Origin: a virus
Length of the DNA: 64,000 nt
Direction: 5' to 3' (one strand)
Virus record (IMG/VR): IMGVR_UViG_3300023172_000008
Coordinates: 62,001 to 126,000 of that record
The position numbers were made by a program, and so were the translations under genes. The notes beneath the pieces were generated by a model. That model was not told the DNA's origin. It saw only the letters and a list, made by a program, of their open reading frames with translations, and ran no database searches. How positions within the stretch are numbered: the first letter of the stretch is position 1; every line of letters starts with the position of its first letter. Below, piece after piece: positions 11,129 to 20,211 of this stretch.

Positions 11129-12676
11129 CTAGTTAGCCACTGAATCCTTTCTAAATGGATCCGGCGTTGGTGTTGCTGGATTTGGGTTAGCAACTGTAAC
11201 AGCATTGTCTCTATCTGTTGCTACAATTTTAAATGCTAACGGATTTAAATTTTCATGATGATTCCACGGTTCGTGTTGTGGAGATCTTTGTGCTAAAATA
11301 GGATGGGCGGCATGACCTGGAAGACTGTGTGTATTTAAAGCACCAACCTTTCCTGCTTCTGTTGCTAATGGACCATTCATATGAATGTTTGCCGCTGATT
11401 CGATATGATCAGCACCACTTTTAATTTCTGTTGTACCTCCTGAAGTAAACCAATTATATGATGTTGTGTTAATGTGCATACCGCCATTGGTTGTTATTTT
11501 AGTATCTCCTCCAACAAGTATATTTGTGTTTGCACTAGATTCCATTTGAATTTGTCCTAGTGTTGATTTAGTTCCTATATAGTTTCCACTTGCTTTTATT
11601 GCAATGTTAGCACCTGCTTCAATAGTAACATTTCTATCTGCTGTTAAATTAAAATCATTTTCAGTGTGCATACTAATACTATCTTTTGCATAGATGTCAA
11701 TCTTACCGTCTGATGTTAATTCAATCCAGGCAGTTCCTCTTGAGTTAGCAATGTAAATTAAATCTTCTGTATTATGTAAAAGTACCTGATGGCCTGTTCT
11801 AGTTCTAAGACGTAATAATTCGTTATGAGGTAATGTTGGATCGCCATCATCTTCATTCATCATTACTTTTGCATAATCAGGACCGCCCGATGAAGCGTTG
11901 CTTCTACGCAACAATTTATCATCGCCATCGTCCATTACAAACTCTGATCCACCAAGCCTTGAGCGTGTAATATTTGCAAAATCCGCAGTGGTTCCTACTC
12001 GCTCATTAGGTGATCCAGGACGCTTATCATATGGTCCAGGTGTGCTTATACCAAAGACTGCACTTGGTACTTCTCGTCTTGCACTTGACGTCGACGTTCC
12101 TCTTGCTTCGTCTTCAAGTAATCCTTGTTCTTCTAAATTGTTTACAAACTCTGTTTGGTATGGTTTTCTAAACTGTGTTGGATCTTGTCCTAGACCTTCT
12201 TCTAAAACTTTATTATATTCTGCAACAGGAATTTTCTTACCTTGTAAATCTCCAGGAGTTCCATCAGTTGTGTATGATGTTGATACTTGACCAGGCATTG
12301 CAAAATTCATATATTTGTCTTGGATACAACCTAACCAGTAACATTGATTAGGATTTCCTTCTGCAAAAATAACAAGTACTATAGTACCTGGATCAGGCGG
12401 GATTGCCCAAAACCCATAAGACTGTTGGCTATCTCTATAAGTATCATTTTTACTAATTCCAGATCTTGTTGTTTGTCCAGCAAAGGGTGAAAGATATCTT
12501 GCTGTATATGTACCGGCTTGTGATAAATCAGGTCCGCCTACTTCATTTGATTTTAGTAACTGAACTGATAACGAACCCATATATTCTGGGTCAAGCACGT
12601 TAAGAACTTTTGCAAGATACGGTCCTGGTCTTGTCCAAAGTTTTCTATTAAACGATATTCTATCAAATTCAGCCAT
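11129..12676 (-). CDS. 5: Baseplate hub / central spike protein gp5, without lysozyme domain
   Basis: This 515-aa protein resembles gp5 of marine T4-like phages. The N-terminal 140 residues form the OB-fold hub domain, with GFWAIPPDPGTIVLVIFAEG and NQCYWLGCIQDKYMNFAMPG being the gp5/VgrG hallmark. Residues about 300-420 hold short alternating repeats (IDIYAKDSISMHTEN, NVTIEAGANIAIKASGNY) that fit the triple-stranded beta-helix needle. The lysozyme domain that T4 carries between the two is absent: the linker (about 140-290) is polar and low in complexity, with no recognisable glycosidase motif. Its start codon overlaps the stop of the upstream 780-aa gene by one base, which suggests translational coupling. 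Confidence 0.88.
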   Translation of the reverse strand: MAEFDRISFNRKLWTRPGPYLAKVLNVLDPEYMGSLSVQLLKSNEVGGPDLSQAGTYTARYLSPFAGQTTRSGISKNDTYRDSQQSYGFWAIPPDPGTIVLVIFAEGNPNQCYWLGCIQDKYMNFAMPGQVSTSYTTDGTPGDLQGKKIPVAEYNKVLEEGLGQDPTQFRKPYQTEFVNNLEEQGLLEDEARGTSTSSARREVPSAVFGISTPGPYDKRPGSPNERVGTTADFANITRSRLGGSEFVMDDGDDKLLRRSNASSGGPDYAKVMMNEDDGDPTLPHNELLRLRTRTGHQVLLHNTEDLIYIANSRGTAWIELTSDGKIDIYAKDSISMHTENDFNLTADRNVTIEAGANIAIKASGNYIGTKSTLGQIQMESSANTNILVGGDTKITTNGGMHINTTSYNWFTSGGTTEIKSGADHIESAANIHMNGPLATEAGKVGALNTHSLPGHAAHPILAQRSPQHEPWNHHENLNPLAFKIVATDRDNAVTVANPNPATPTPDPFRKDSVAN

Positions 12677-15018
12677 TACCTACCACTGCCTCCGCCTGCG
12701 GTTTTTTTCTCTTGCGCCTTTTCTTCTGTAGGATTATTATTACCTGTTGCTTTCTTAGGCGTGTCAAGTTCTTGTTGATTAGTCATTCTATTTAATTTAA
12801 GTGTCTGGGTAAATTGGTTGTTTTCGAATGTATGTGTTATTTCTGTTACTTGGTACAAACCACTAAATTCTCTAACAACTACGCCGTTGTTTTCATCTAT
12901 CATTGTTGGAAATTCTATTGTATCTTTATTAAGAGCATAGTCATATGGTGTTCTAAAATTTAAAACAATGTATTGTTGGCTTCGCACGTGATCAATTTGA
13001 CCGTTTTCGTCTTCAAACCAAGTTGCTCCTGCGGCACTTTGGTAATTTCCCATTCCGCTATCTGATAAGAAATACGGATCTCCCATAATTTGTAATTCTA
13101 CTTGCACCATGTCTGCATTACTGTAAACAAGTGCTTTGTGGAATGTTCTAGCAATTACATCTTTTGTATCCTGTGGTACTGCTCTCATACCACTTGTGAT
13201 CACTTCTAGTTCTGCACCTACTAACGGCTTTAATGCTACTTTAGGTTTTTCTTTATCACCTTCTTTTTGCGGAGTATCACCTCCAAGATTTTGTTTGTCA
13301 GCAGTTGCACTATCGCCTGCATTTTGCTTAGACTTAGTATCAGAGGCATTATCAAGCGGAACTGGTGTTAAGAATCTGTAGTTAAATCTAATGTCAAAGT
13401 TAAGTACGTTTTTGTTTTTACCTGTGTACATATAATTGTACTCTTTATTAACATCAACTAGTAACGGTTTTGTGTCAGGTGCAACATCTGTTGGCGACAT
13501 CCAAGTACTTGCATGAACTCTATAAGGTACAACCCTATAAACATAAATCCTTGGCTGTCTACCCTTACGTGCTTCAACTTCTTTAACAGGAACATTAAAC
13601 ACCATTGCTTGAACTGTGAACCACGGACGATATCCATCTTCAACTTTACGTTCAAGTAAGTTTTTACCATACTCACTTTGTAACACCATTTCTTCAATAA
13701 TATTTGTTATACGTGTTCCTTTTTGGAATTTAAAGGCTCGCTTATCACTTGGAATATTATTTCCTTTTTGTTCAAAAGTTTTTTTGATCGGGTCATATAC
13801 TCTGCCATATCCGCTATGATTAATTTCACCTGGTTGTAGTTTATCTAAAACAAGTTTTGATTTACCAACATCGTTTAGGTTTTCTTCCGATAATGCTTGA
13901 ACTTTTACTGCTTCACTTAGATCACTTCTTTTTACACTAATACCTAGTGTGTCTGCTAACCATGCATCGTAATCAATTTCAACTGTTCCTTTTTCTTCTC
14001 CTCCAACTGTTGCATAATATTCTTGTGAACCTTTAACAACACCTTCTTCAGTATTTTCTTTTGCTGTTTCTAACTTTTTACTTTGAAGTGCATCTTCTTT
14101 AGGAAATAAAATAATATATTCGTCAGCAAACGTCCTTTCATTTTTTTCTTCACGTTTAAGAAGTGTTGTATTAAGAGCAGTTGTTAAACTTTGACCACCA
14201 CTTTGTAATGCTTCTGCTAATTGATTACCAATAATTGTAATATCATGTGGAATGTTTTGTACTGAGTCAGAGTATGCTGAGGAGTTTTGTGAAATAAATG
14301 ATACTTCATACACACTACCACTTTGATCAACGCTCATTGATGATTCAGATAACTGAACAGGTAAGCACCTTCTGCCAATACGCTGTGAATTATTTTCATC
14401 GTCCCAACCTACCATTTCAACAACTAGTAAGAACGGTGCGGTTACATAATTATTATGTCCTGCCATTTGAGCGGCAACCATCAGTGCTTCTAAGAATTGT
14501 CCCATACTATAAGGTTCGATAACTGTAAAAGAACCTTGGTGCATTTGTGTTACACGAGATCTACTGTTAGGACTAATAACAGAATTAATAGAACAACTAT
14601 TAATATAGTATTCTACCCTACCGCCTTGTCTTTCTAAACTAGTAGTTGCTTTGCGAAACCCTACGTTTTGTGTGCCGCCTGCGGCTTTGATAACAACAAC
14701 ATTAGGTTCTTTACCTTCAAGCATATAGGTGTTATCAGGATCACGTAATTCGTTATTGTCTAAACAGTATAAACTCCAAAGATGGTTAACAGTTCTAAAC
14801 CTTTCAAGTTCGTTATCTTTAAGATTAACTTTCTTGATGTTTTCGTACTTGATAGTTTTTACTGTATCTTTTTTCTCAGTATCGGATTTTGATTTACTAT
14901 CTGTTTTTGATACTGAACCTTCATGTTCAAAGTCAGCAACTTCACCATTAAGTTGATCTGTTTCGCCCTTGCCTGATTCTTTTTTCTTTTTTTCGTACTC
15001 TGGATCGCCGATAGCCAT
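12676..15018 (-). CDS. Large baseplate hub protein, gp27-like candidate
   Basis: This 780-aa protein lies between gp53 and gp5, where the hub partner of gp5 is expected. The first 70 residues are charged and rich in Lys, Glu and Ser. A folded region begins near residue 75 (RFRTVNHLWSLYCLDNNEL), followed by QGSFTVIEPYSMGQFLEALM and AAQMAGHNNYVTAPFLLVVE, which look like the tube-like beta domains of hub proteins. A second acidic, low-complexity linker with SATADKQNLGGDTPQKEGD lies near 560-600, and the tail is again Lys/Glu/Gly-rich. The gp27 assignment is inferred from position and size; I see no motif that decides it. It is coupled to gp5 by a one-base stop/start overlap and lies 1 base after gp53. 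Confidence 0.6.
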   Translation of the reverse strand: MAIGDPEYEKKKKESGKGETDQLNGEVADFEHEGSVSKTDSKSKSDTEKKDTVKTIKYENIKKVNLKDNELERFRTVNHLWSLYCLDNNELRDPDNTYMLEGKEPNVVVIKAAGGTQNVGFRKATTSLERQGGRVEYYINSCSINSVISPNSRSRVTQMHQGSFTVIEPYSMGQFLEALMVAAQMAGHNNYVTAPFLLVVEMVGWDDENNSQRIGRRCLPVQLSESSMSVDQSGSVYEVSFISQNSSAYSDSVQNIPHDITIIGNQLAEALQSGGQSLTTALNTTLLKREEKNERTFADEYIILFPKEDALQSKKLETAKENTEEGVVKGSQEYYATVGGEEKGTVEIDYDAWLADTLGISVKRSDLSEAVKVQALSEENLNDVGKSKLVLDKLQPGEINHSGYGRVYDPIKKTFEQKGNNIPSDKRAFKFQKGTRITNIIEEMVLQSEYGKNLLERKVEDGYRPWFTVQAMVFNVPVKEVEARKGRQPRIYVYRVVPYRVHASTWMSPTDVAPDTKPLLVDVNKEYNYMYTGKNKNVLNFDIRFNYRFLTPVPLDNASDTKSKQNAGDSATADKQNLGGDTPQKEGDKEKPKVALKPLVGAELEVITSGMRAVPQDTKDVIARTFHKALVYSNADMVQVELQIMGDPYFLSDSGMGNYQSAAGATWFEDENGQIDHVRSQQYIVLNFRTPYDYALNKDTIEFPTMIDENNGVVVREFSGLYQVTEITHTFENNQFTQTLKLNRMTNQQELDTPKKATGNNNPTEEKAQEKKTAGGGSGR

Positions 15019-15019
15019 C

Positions 15020-15325
15020 TTAGACTCCTAATGAATTCTTTAGTGTAGATCCATTAGGTAGATAAATTGAAGTACCTACTTTAAGATCATAAACTGGGTC
15101 CTCGATAACATCCATGTTTCGTTGAGCAAACACCCACCATAGTTTAGGTGTTCCGTATAAGTCATATGCTAGTAGGTCTGGTCTGTAGTTATATTGAGGT
15201 TCAATTTCATATAACACATCATCAGGCGATGCTGGCACTGGTCTCGGCCTCATAAAATCTAGATATTCACCAGTTTCGTTATTAGGTGTATTTTTCCAAG
15301 GACTTGATTCTTCGTACTTTGCCAT
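15020..15325 (-). CDS. 53: Baseplate wedge subunit gp53
   Basis: This short 101-aa protein belongs to the gp53 family, which clamps wedges together around the hub. The core YNYRPDLLAYDLYGTPKLWW followed by VFAQRNMDVIEDPVYDLKVG is the gp53 LysM-like motif (about residues 45-85). T4 gp53 is 196 aa; marine homologues are shorter, and this is at the short end. Its start overlaps the stop of the upstream gp48-like gene by one base, and it is followed after 1 base by the hub candidate, so the three are tightly coupled. Confidence 0.87.
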   Translation of the reverse strand: MAKYEESSPWKNTPNNETGEYLDFMRPRPVPASPDDVLYEIEPQYNYRPDLLAYDLYGTPKLWWVFAQRNMDVIEDPVYDLKVGTSIYLPNGSTLKNSLGV

Positions 15326-16218
15326 TAAATAAATCCTTTGCCGTTACTTAAATATGATCCATTAACATATTTTTGTAAACTAAACTGTTCAATTTCACGT
15401 CTGCTGTAGATAGGCTGTACTGTTACAGTAATCAAACTTTGTGTCGGAACCCAACTTACTCCTGGGCCAGTTGGAATTTCCATTTCAAAATCTGTCATGA
15501 TCTCTCCACGCTTAACCGTAACACCGTTAAGTCCTGTTTGAATATAATCAACGTCTTGAGGTAAGTCGATTGTAAAGTTTGTAATAACAACAGGAACATT
15601 ATTAAAAATAAAATCTCCATAACCATTTAATTTTACAACAGGCGGTGGTGCACCAATAGTTTCTTCATCTCCGCCATAAAACATTTTTGTACATGATCTT
15701 AGATAGTGCATTGCCGCTACCCAATATTCTGCTTCTGCTCCGTTTTGTACAAAAAAGTCTCCTGTAATTACCAACTGATCCACTTGTGAATTCTGGTATG
15801 CAAAATAAGGATAATTAGTATGTACAGGGGTTATGGCATTATAGTTTGCACTATGAGCAACAATAATTGTCGGAGTATAAGGAAATACCAAACCACCGGT
15901 ATTTGCTAAAACCTTTAACAATGGAGATCCTTTGAAACTGTCCGGAACTGAAAGTTTAACACGCCAGTCACGCTTTGAACCTTTAAAGTTTACATTGCTG
16001 GTAGAGCCGCCTTTTTTATCAAACAGTCCTGCTAGGTTCTTTGATCTCAGTTTTTTACCGAACCCTAAAGAATCAATAAAGTCAGTTACAAACTGTGGTG
16101 GTGGACCACTTGGACCTGGCTTTGTATTTGATGCTTGTGAATCTGGACTTCCAGAACGAACAGGATTGCCTTTGCTGTCTCTTACTGGATTTCCACTACT
16201 GTCTCTAACTATTCCCAT
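15325..16218 (-). CDS. Baseplate tail-tube cap, gp48-like
   Basis: This 297-aa protein is first in the baseplate operon. After a Pro/Ser/Gly-rich N-terminus that contains a short repeat (RDSSGNPVRDSKGNPVRSG, residues 5-23), it has a folded region with LKVLANTGGLVFPYTPTIIV, QVDQLVITGDFFVQNGAEAE and YWVAAMHYLRSCTKMFYG. This pattern is shared by the tube-like fold of gp48/gp54 proteins, which cap the baseplate and start tube assembly. Position next to gp53 favours gp48; gp54 remains possible. Expression probably starts at the late-type motif on the minus strand at 16239-16246, with a TAAGGAG ribosome site before the ATG. Confidence 0.65.
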   Translation of the reverse strand: MGIVRDSSGNPVRDSKGNPVRSGSPDSQASNTKPGPSGPPPQFVTDFIDSLGFGKKLRSKNLAGLFDKKGGSTSNVNFKGSKRDWRVKLSVPDSFKGSPLLKVLANTGGLVFPYTPTIIVAHSANYNAITPVHTNYPYFAYQNSQVDQLVITGDFFVQNGAEAEYWVAAMHYLRSCTKMFYGGDEETIGAPPPVVKLNGYGDFIFNNVPVVITNFTIDLPQDVDYIQTGLNGVTVKRGEIMTDFEMEIPTGPGVSWVPTQSLITVTVQPIYSRREIEQFSLQKYVNGSYLSNGKGFI

Positions 16219-16238
16219 AATTGGTTAACTCCTTACTA

Positions 16239-16246
16239 TTATTTAG
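16239..16246 (-). promoter_or_regulatory. Late-type promoter motif for the baseplate operon
   Basis: The minus strand reads CTAAATAA, one of the family of GATAAATA/TATAAATA-like boxes in this window. It is 21 bases upstream of the gp48-like start, and TAAGGAG lies between. It abuts the -35 box of the opposing gp55 promoter, so the two units share one control region. Confidence 0.55.
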
Positions 16247-16275
16247 TTGACAAAGTTATGTACGTAGTTTATAAT
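16247..16275 (+). promoter_or_regulatory. Consensus sigma70 promoter for gp55
   Basis: TTGACA at 16247-16252, a 17-base spacer and TATAAT at 16270-16275 form a perfect bacterial sigma70 promoter. Transcription would begin near 16282. That fits a host-read gene which then supplies the late sigma factor, and it is too close to the first ATG at 16288 to leave a normal leader. Confidence 0.9.
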
Positions 16276-16305
16276 AGACAGTAACTTATGGAGAATTTAT
16301 TTAAT

Positions 16306-17139
16306 ATGAAAAGACAAAACTACCTAAACAACCGAGATCTTCTTGCGGAAATACATAAGTCAAAAACATCATATTGCAGTTTTGTAGACGAAGAATACCA
16401 TCGATACGATATTATTTTACCAAGTATAGACAAGATTAACATACGTACTATTGCTGAAGCAAAGCGTAATAAAGCCAAAAGACTAAGTCAAGCAGACTAC
16501 GAAGCACGTAAAGAAGCAGGCGAAAAAGTAAAACAAGCAGATTGCGAAGTAGATTACAGAAAAATTGAAAAAAACGAACTTATTTTTAGAATTATGACGT
16601 ATGATCATATCCCAGAAGAAAAGGGTCGTAAGAAAAATCCAAAAACAGTAGCAGACACAAAAGTAAAATTGAACTTTCCACCTTTCCAGCACTATAAGTT
16701 TAACTCAAAAGACGAACTAGTGTGTGTTGGTAAGAGCCATTGGCAAGGCGGAATGAAGAATGGTCACTTTGATCTTAAGGCCGGCCAAGCAACAAACAAA
16801 CTTGCTTTGATGTGGATGAAGTTGTGTGAACGTTATGCAACAAGAGGTAACGTGAGAGGATACACTTATAATGATGAAATGCGAGGACAAGCGATACTAC
16901 AACTTACTCAAATTGGTTTACAATTTGATGAATCTAAGAGTAACAACCCGTTTGCTTACTACACAGCGGCAGTCACAAACTCATTTGTACGTATTATCAA
17001 CATTGAAAAACGCAATCAAAACATTAGAGACGACATCTTGGAAATGAATAACATGAATCCAAGTTTCACAAGGCAGAATCAAGGCGTATTTGAAAGAGAA
17101 CAAGCAGAACATTACGGAAACAAAAAGAATAATGAGTAA
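16306..17139 (+). CDS. 55: Late-transcription sigma factor gp55
   Basis: The protein directs host RNA polymerase to late promoters. The C-terminal core is clear: MRGQAILQLTQIGLQFDESK, then SNNPFAYYTAAVTNSFVRI and EKRNQNIRDDILEMNNMNPS, the gp55 family signature (about residues 195-260). The N-terminus has YLNNRDLLAEI, also seen in gp55. Between the two lies about 130 residues absent from T4 gp55 (185 aa); the segment is rich in Lys, Arg and Glu. An in-frame ATG at 16288 exists, but GGAGA at 16290-16294 is well spaced for the ATG at 16306, and the sigma70 start point falls just before 16288. I therefore choose 16306 (277 aa). Confidence 0.9.
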   Translation: MKRQNYLNNRDLLAEIHKSKTSYCSFVDEEYHRYDIILPSIDKINIRTIAEAKRNKAKRLSQADYEARKEAGEKVKQADCEVDYRKIEKNELIFRIMTYDHIPEEKGRKKNPKTVADTKVKLNFPPFQHYKFNSKDELVCVGKSHWQGGMKNGHFDLKAGQATNKLALMWMKLCERYATRGNVRGYTYNDEMRGQAILQLTQIGLQFDESKSNNPFAYYTAAVTNSFVRIINIEKRNQNIRDDILEMNNMNPSFTRQNQGVFEREQAEHYGNKKNNE

Positions 17140-17146
17140 ATGCCGG

Positions 17147-17175
17147 TTGACTTCATTGAAGTTTTCAGGTACAAT
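17147..17175 (+). promoter_or_regulatory. Sigma70 promoter for gp47-gp46
   Basis: TTGACT (17147-17152), a 17-base spacer and TACAAT (17170-17175) make a near-consensus host promoter in the short gap after gp55. It would give gp47, gp46 and the genes behind them early or middle expression independent of the gp55 transcript. Confidence 0.78.
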
Positions 17176-17199
17176 TACAAGTTATCGTAAGGAAAAAAC

Positions 17200-18213
17200 G
17201 TGTTTAAGAAAGTTGCAGTATTTACAGACATCCATTTTGGATTAAAATCTAATTCAAGAACTCACAATGAAGATTGTGAGGAATTTATCGATTGGTATAT
17301 CGATCAAGCAAAGGAACGAGGTTGCGAAACTGGTATTTTTATGGGCGATTGGCACCATAACCGAAACAGTTTGAACATTACCACACTTGATTACACCATT
17401 CGATGTTTAGAAAAACTAGGTAAAGCATTTGAAAAGTTTTATTTCTTTCCTGGTAACCATGATTTATACTATAAAGACAAACGAGATTTGAATAGTATTG
17501 CTTTTGGTAAGCATATCGAAGGCATTACCATGGTAAATGAAATCATGACACAAGATGATGTAACACTTGTGCCTTGGTTGGTAGAAGATGAATGGAAAAA
17601 TATTTCAAAAATTAAATCCAAATATATGTTTGGCCACTTTGAACTTCCAAACTTCTATATGAACGCAATGGTACAGATGCCAGATACTGGTGAATTGAAA
17701 GCAGACCACTTTAAACATCAAGAATATGTGTTCAGTGGACACTTCCATAAACGTCAGGTGCAAGGACCGATACACTATATTGGTAATGCACTTCCACACA
17801 ACTATGCTGATGCATGGGATGATGAACGTGGTATGATGGTATTGGAATGGGGCGGCGAGCCAGAATATATTAACTGGTGGAACTGTCCAAAGTACAGAAC
17901 AGTAAAACTGTCGCAACTACTTGACGAAAAAGATACACTTATTAAACCTAAAATGTATCTTAGGGTTACATTAGACTTACCTATATCGTTTGAAGAAGCA
18001 ACTTTTATCAAAGAAACATTTATTAAGGATTATAATTGTAGAGAAATTACACTTATTCCAAATACAAAGGATGAAGAAATCAATTCTGATATTGATATTC
18101 AACAATTTGAAAGTGTAGACCAAATTGTTGCTAAAGAAATTGAAGCAATTGACAGTGATAACTTTAATAAAGCGAAACTACTTGAGATATACAAGGATTT
18201 AGTACATGATTAA
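17200..18213 (+). CDS. 47: Recombination endonuclease subunit gp47 (Mre11-like)
   Basis: This is the nuclease half of the gp46/gp47 complex, the phage Mre11-Rad50 pair that resects DNA ends for recombination-dependent replication. Metallophosphoesterase motifs are in order: DIHFG (residues 10-14), GDWHHNR (49-55), GNHD (85-88) and GHFHK (about 180-184). They provide the metal-binding Asp, His and Asn residues. Its 337 aa match T4 gp47 (339 aa). The start is GTG, placed by TAAGGA six bases upstream. The last 8 bases overlap the start of gp46, as expected for a coupled complex. Confidence 0.95.
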   Translation: MFKKVAVFTDIHFGLKSNSRTHNEDCEEFIDWYIDQAKERGCETGIFMGDWHHNRNSLNITTLDYTIRCLEKLGKAFEKFYFFPGNHDLYYKDKRDLNSIAFGKHIEGITMVNEIMTQDDVTLVPWLVEDEWKNISKIKSKYMFGHFELPNFYMNAMVQMPDTGELKADHFKHQEYVFSGHFHKRQVQGPIHYIGNALPHNYADAWDDERGMMVLEWGGEPEYINWWNCPKYRTVKLSQLLDEKDTLIKPKMYLRVTLDLPISFEEATFIKETFIKDYNCREITLIPNTKDEEINSDIDIQQFESVDQIVAKEIEAIDSDNFNKAKLLEIYKDLVHD

Positions 18214-19978
18214 AATAAAAAATCTCACAGTTAAGAATTTTATGAGTGTAGGTAATGCTACACAAGCAGTTGACTTTGATAAACAGCAATTAACGTTGGT
18301 GCTAGGTGAAAACTTAGACCAAGGTGGTGATGATAGCGGCTCTAGAAACGGAACAGGTAAGACCACTATCATTAACGCCCTTTCATATGCTATATTTGGT
18401 ATGGCATTAACCAACATTAGGCGTGATAATCTTGTAAACAAAACAAATAACAAAGCAATGTTGGTAACTCTTACGTTTGAAAAAGACGGAGTAGAGTATC
18501 ATATTGAAAGAGGACGTAAACCCAACTTACTAAAGTTTAGTATTAACGGTAATGAACAAGAAATGACTGACGAATCACAAGGCGACAGTCGTAAAACACA
18601 AGAAGATATTAATGATTTATTAGGTATGAGCCATGATATGTTTAAGCATATTGTTGCACTAAACACATACACAGAACCATTTTTATCAATGAAAAACAAT
18701 GACCAACGTGCTATCATTGAGCAACTTTTAGGTATTACTATCCTATCTGAAAAAGCAGATATGCTTAGAGATAAAATTAAAGAAACAAGAGATAGTATTA
18801 CAGAAGAAAATGCAAAAATTACAGCAATCAAAACCAGCAATGAAAAAATTACTGAAAACATTGGTCGGTTAGAAAGCAGACGCAAGGCGTGGATTGCACA
18901 AAACAGAGAAGAATGCCTTAAATTAGAAAAAGGTATTAAGGAATTAGAGCAAGTTGACATTGAAGCAGAACTAGAAGCACATGAAAAACTTGCAACTTGG
19001 ACAGAAACAACAACTAGACACTCTAATTTACTAAAAGAAAGAGCAACAATTGAACGTGCCTTGGAACAAGCAGATAAAAATGTTCATAAACTTGGAAAAG
19101 AGTTGGACGACCTAGAACACGCAAAATGTTATGCTTGTGGACAAGACCTACACGATGACAAACTAGAAGAACTTCGAAACAAAATGCAACGTGACTACGG
19201 TGATGCACACACATACATGATTGAAATTGCTGATAAGTTTGAAAAAGTTAACCTAAAGATTAGTGACATTGGTGAGATTGATGCAAAGCCTATTACATTT
19301 TATGATGTTGCTAAAGAAGCATATGATCATAGAAGCAATGTTGAAAACTTAAAAAAAGTATTAGAAGAAAAACAAGCAGAAACAGATCCTTATCAAGAAC
19401 AAATTGATGATCTCAAGGATACTGCTATTCAAGAGATCGAATGGGATACTGTAAATGAACTTACTAGTTACAAGGACCATCAAGAATTCTTGTATAAACT
19501 GTTAACTAACAAAGATTCGTTCATACGTAAAAAGATTATTGAACAAAATCTTGCATATCTAAACAACAGGCTAACATATTACTTGGATAAAGTAGGTTTG
19601 CCACATACTGTTGTATTCCAAAACGACTTATCAGTTGAAATTCAACAACTAGGACAGGACTTAGACTTTGATAACTTGTCAAGAGGTGAACGAAATAGAC
19701 TTATACTTGGTATGAGTTGGGCGTTCCGTGATGTTTGGGAATCATTATATCAAAATATTAACTTATTGTTCATTGATGAGTTGATTGATAGTGGTATGGA
19801 TAGTGCAGGTGTTGAAAGTTCTTTGAGTATTCTTAAAAAGATGGGTAGAGAACGTAATAAAAACATCTATTTGATTTCGCACAAAGACGAATTAATTGGT
19901 AGAGTTAATAATGTACTGAAAGTTGTAAAAGAAAACGGCTTTACAAGTTACGATAACGATATTGAAATAGTAGAATGA
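18206..19978 (+). CDS. 46: Recombination endonuclease subunit gp46 (Rad50-like)
   Basis: This is the SMC/Rad50-type ATPase partner of gp47. The Walker A motif GSRNGTGKTT ends near residue 54, the coiled-coil arms carry a zinc hook CYAC at residues 308-311, the ABC signature LSRGERNRL is near 491-499, and Walker B LLFIDELID is near 520-528. Its length of 590 aa is close to T4 gp46 (560 aa). All catalytic elements are present, so it should be functional. It overlaps gp47 by 8 bases and the next small gene by 4 (ATGA). Confidence 0.95.
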   Translation: MIKIKNLTVKNFMSVGNATQAVDFDKQQLTLVLGENLDQGGDDSGSRNGTGKTTIINALSYAIFGMALTNIRRDNLVNKTNNKAMLVTLTFEKDGVEYHIERGRKPNLLKFSINGNEQEMTDESQGDSRKTQEDINDLLGMSHDMFKHIVALNTYTEPFLSMKNNDQRAIIEQLLGITILSEKADMLRDKIKETRDSITEENAKITAIKTSNEKITENIGRLESRRKAWIAQNREECLKLEKGIKELEQVDIEAELEAHEKLATWTETTTRHSNLLKERATIERALEQADKNVHKLGKELDDLEHAKCYACGQDLHDDKLEELRNKMQRDYGDAHTYMIEIADKFEKVNLKISDIGEIDAKPITFYDVAKEAYDHRSNVENLKKVLEEKQAETDPYQEQIDDLKDTAIQEIEWDTVNELTSYKDHQEFLYKLLTNKDSFIRKKIIEQNLAYLNNRLTYYLDKVGLPHTVVFQNDLSVEIQQLGQDLDFDNLSRGERNRLILGMSWAFRDVWESLYQNINLLFIDELIDSGMDSAGVESSLSILKKMGRERNKNIYLISHKDELIGRVNNVLKVVKENGFTSYDNDIEIVE

Positions 19979-20193
19979 GCGATATACCACAAGACACGCA
20001 TGACAAACTTACAAAGGCTTACATGGAATACTACAAAGCCAACGAAGCCTTTGAAATTCGCAAGAGCGAACGTACTAAACGTGCGGCTAGAAAGTGGTTA
20101 AGCGAAATACGTAGGCTTTGCAGTGAACGTAGAAACGAAATTATGAGTGATTACGTTGATAACAAAAGCCAAAATACAACAGACGAAACATAG
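19975..20193 (+). CDS. Small charged protein of unknown function
   Basis: This 72-aa frame starts in a 4-base ATGA overlap with the gp46 stop, a strong sign that it is translated. The protein is predicted to be helical and very charged, with a Lys/Arg run (RKSERTKRAARKWLSEIRRL, residues 29-48) that could bind nucleic acid. The position suggests a link to recombination, but this is inference. I do not recognise the family. Confidence 0.7.
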   Translation: MSDIPQDTHDKLTKAYMEYYKANEAFEIRKSERTKRAARKWLSEIRRLCSERRNEIMSDYVDNKSQNTTDET

Positions 20194-20211
20194 GCACAAA
20201 TAAGTACCATT

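Noticed and set aside
11129-12676. Tail lysozyme domain in gp5
   Set aside because: The region between OB domain and needle lacks the Glu-Asp-Thr type lysozyme motif and looks like a disordered linker.
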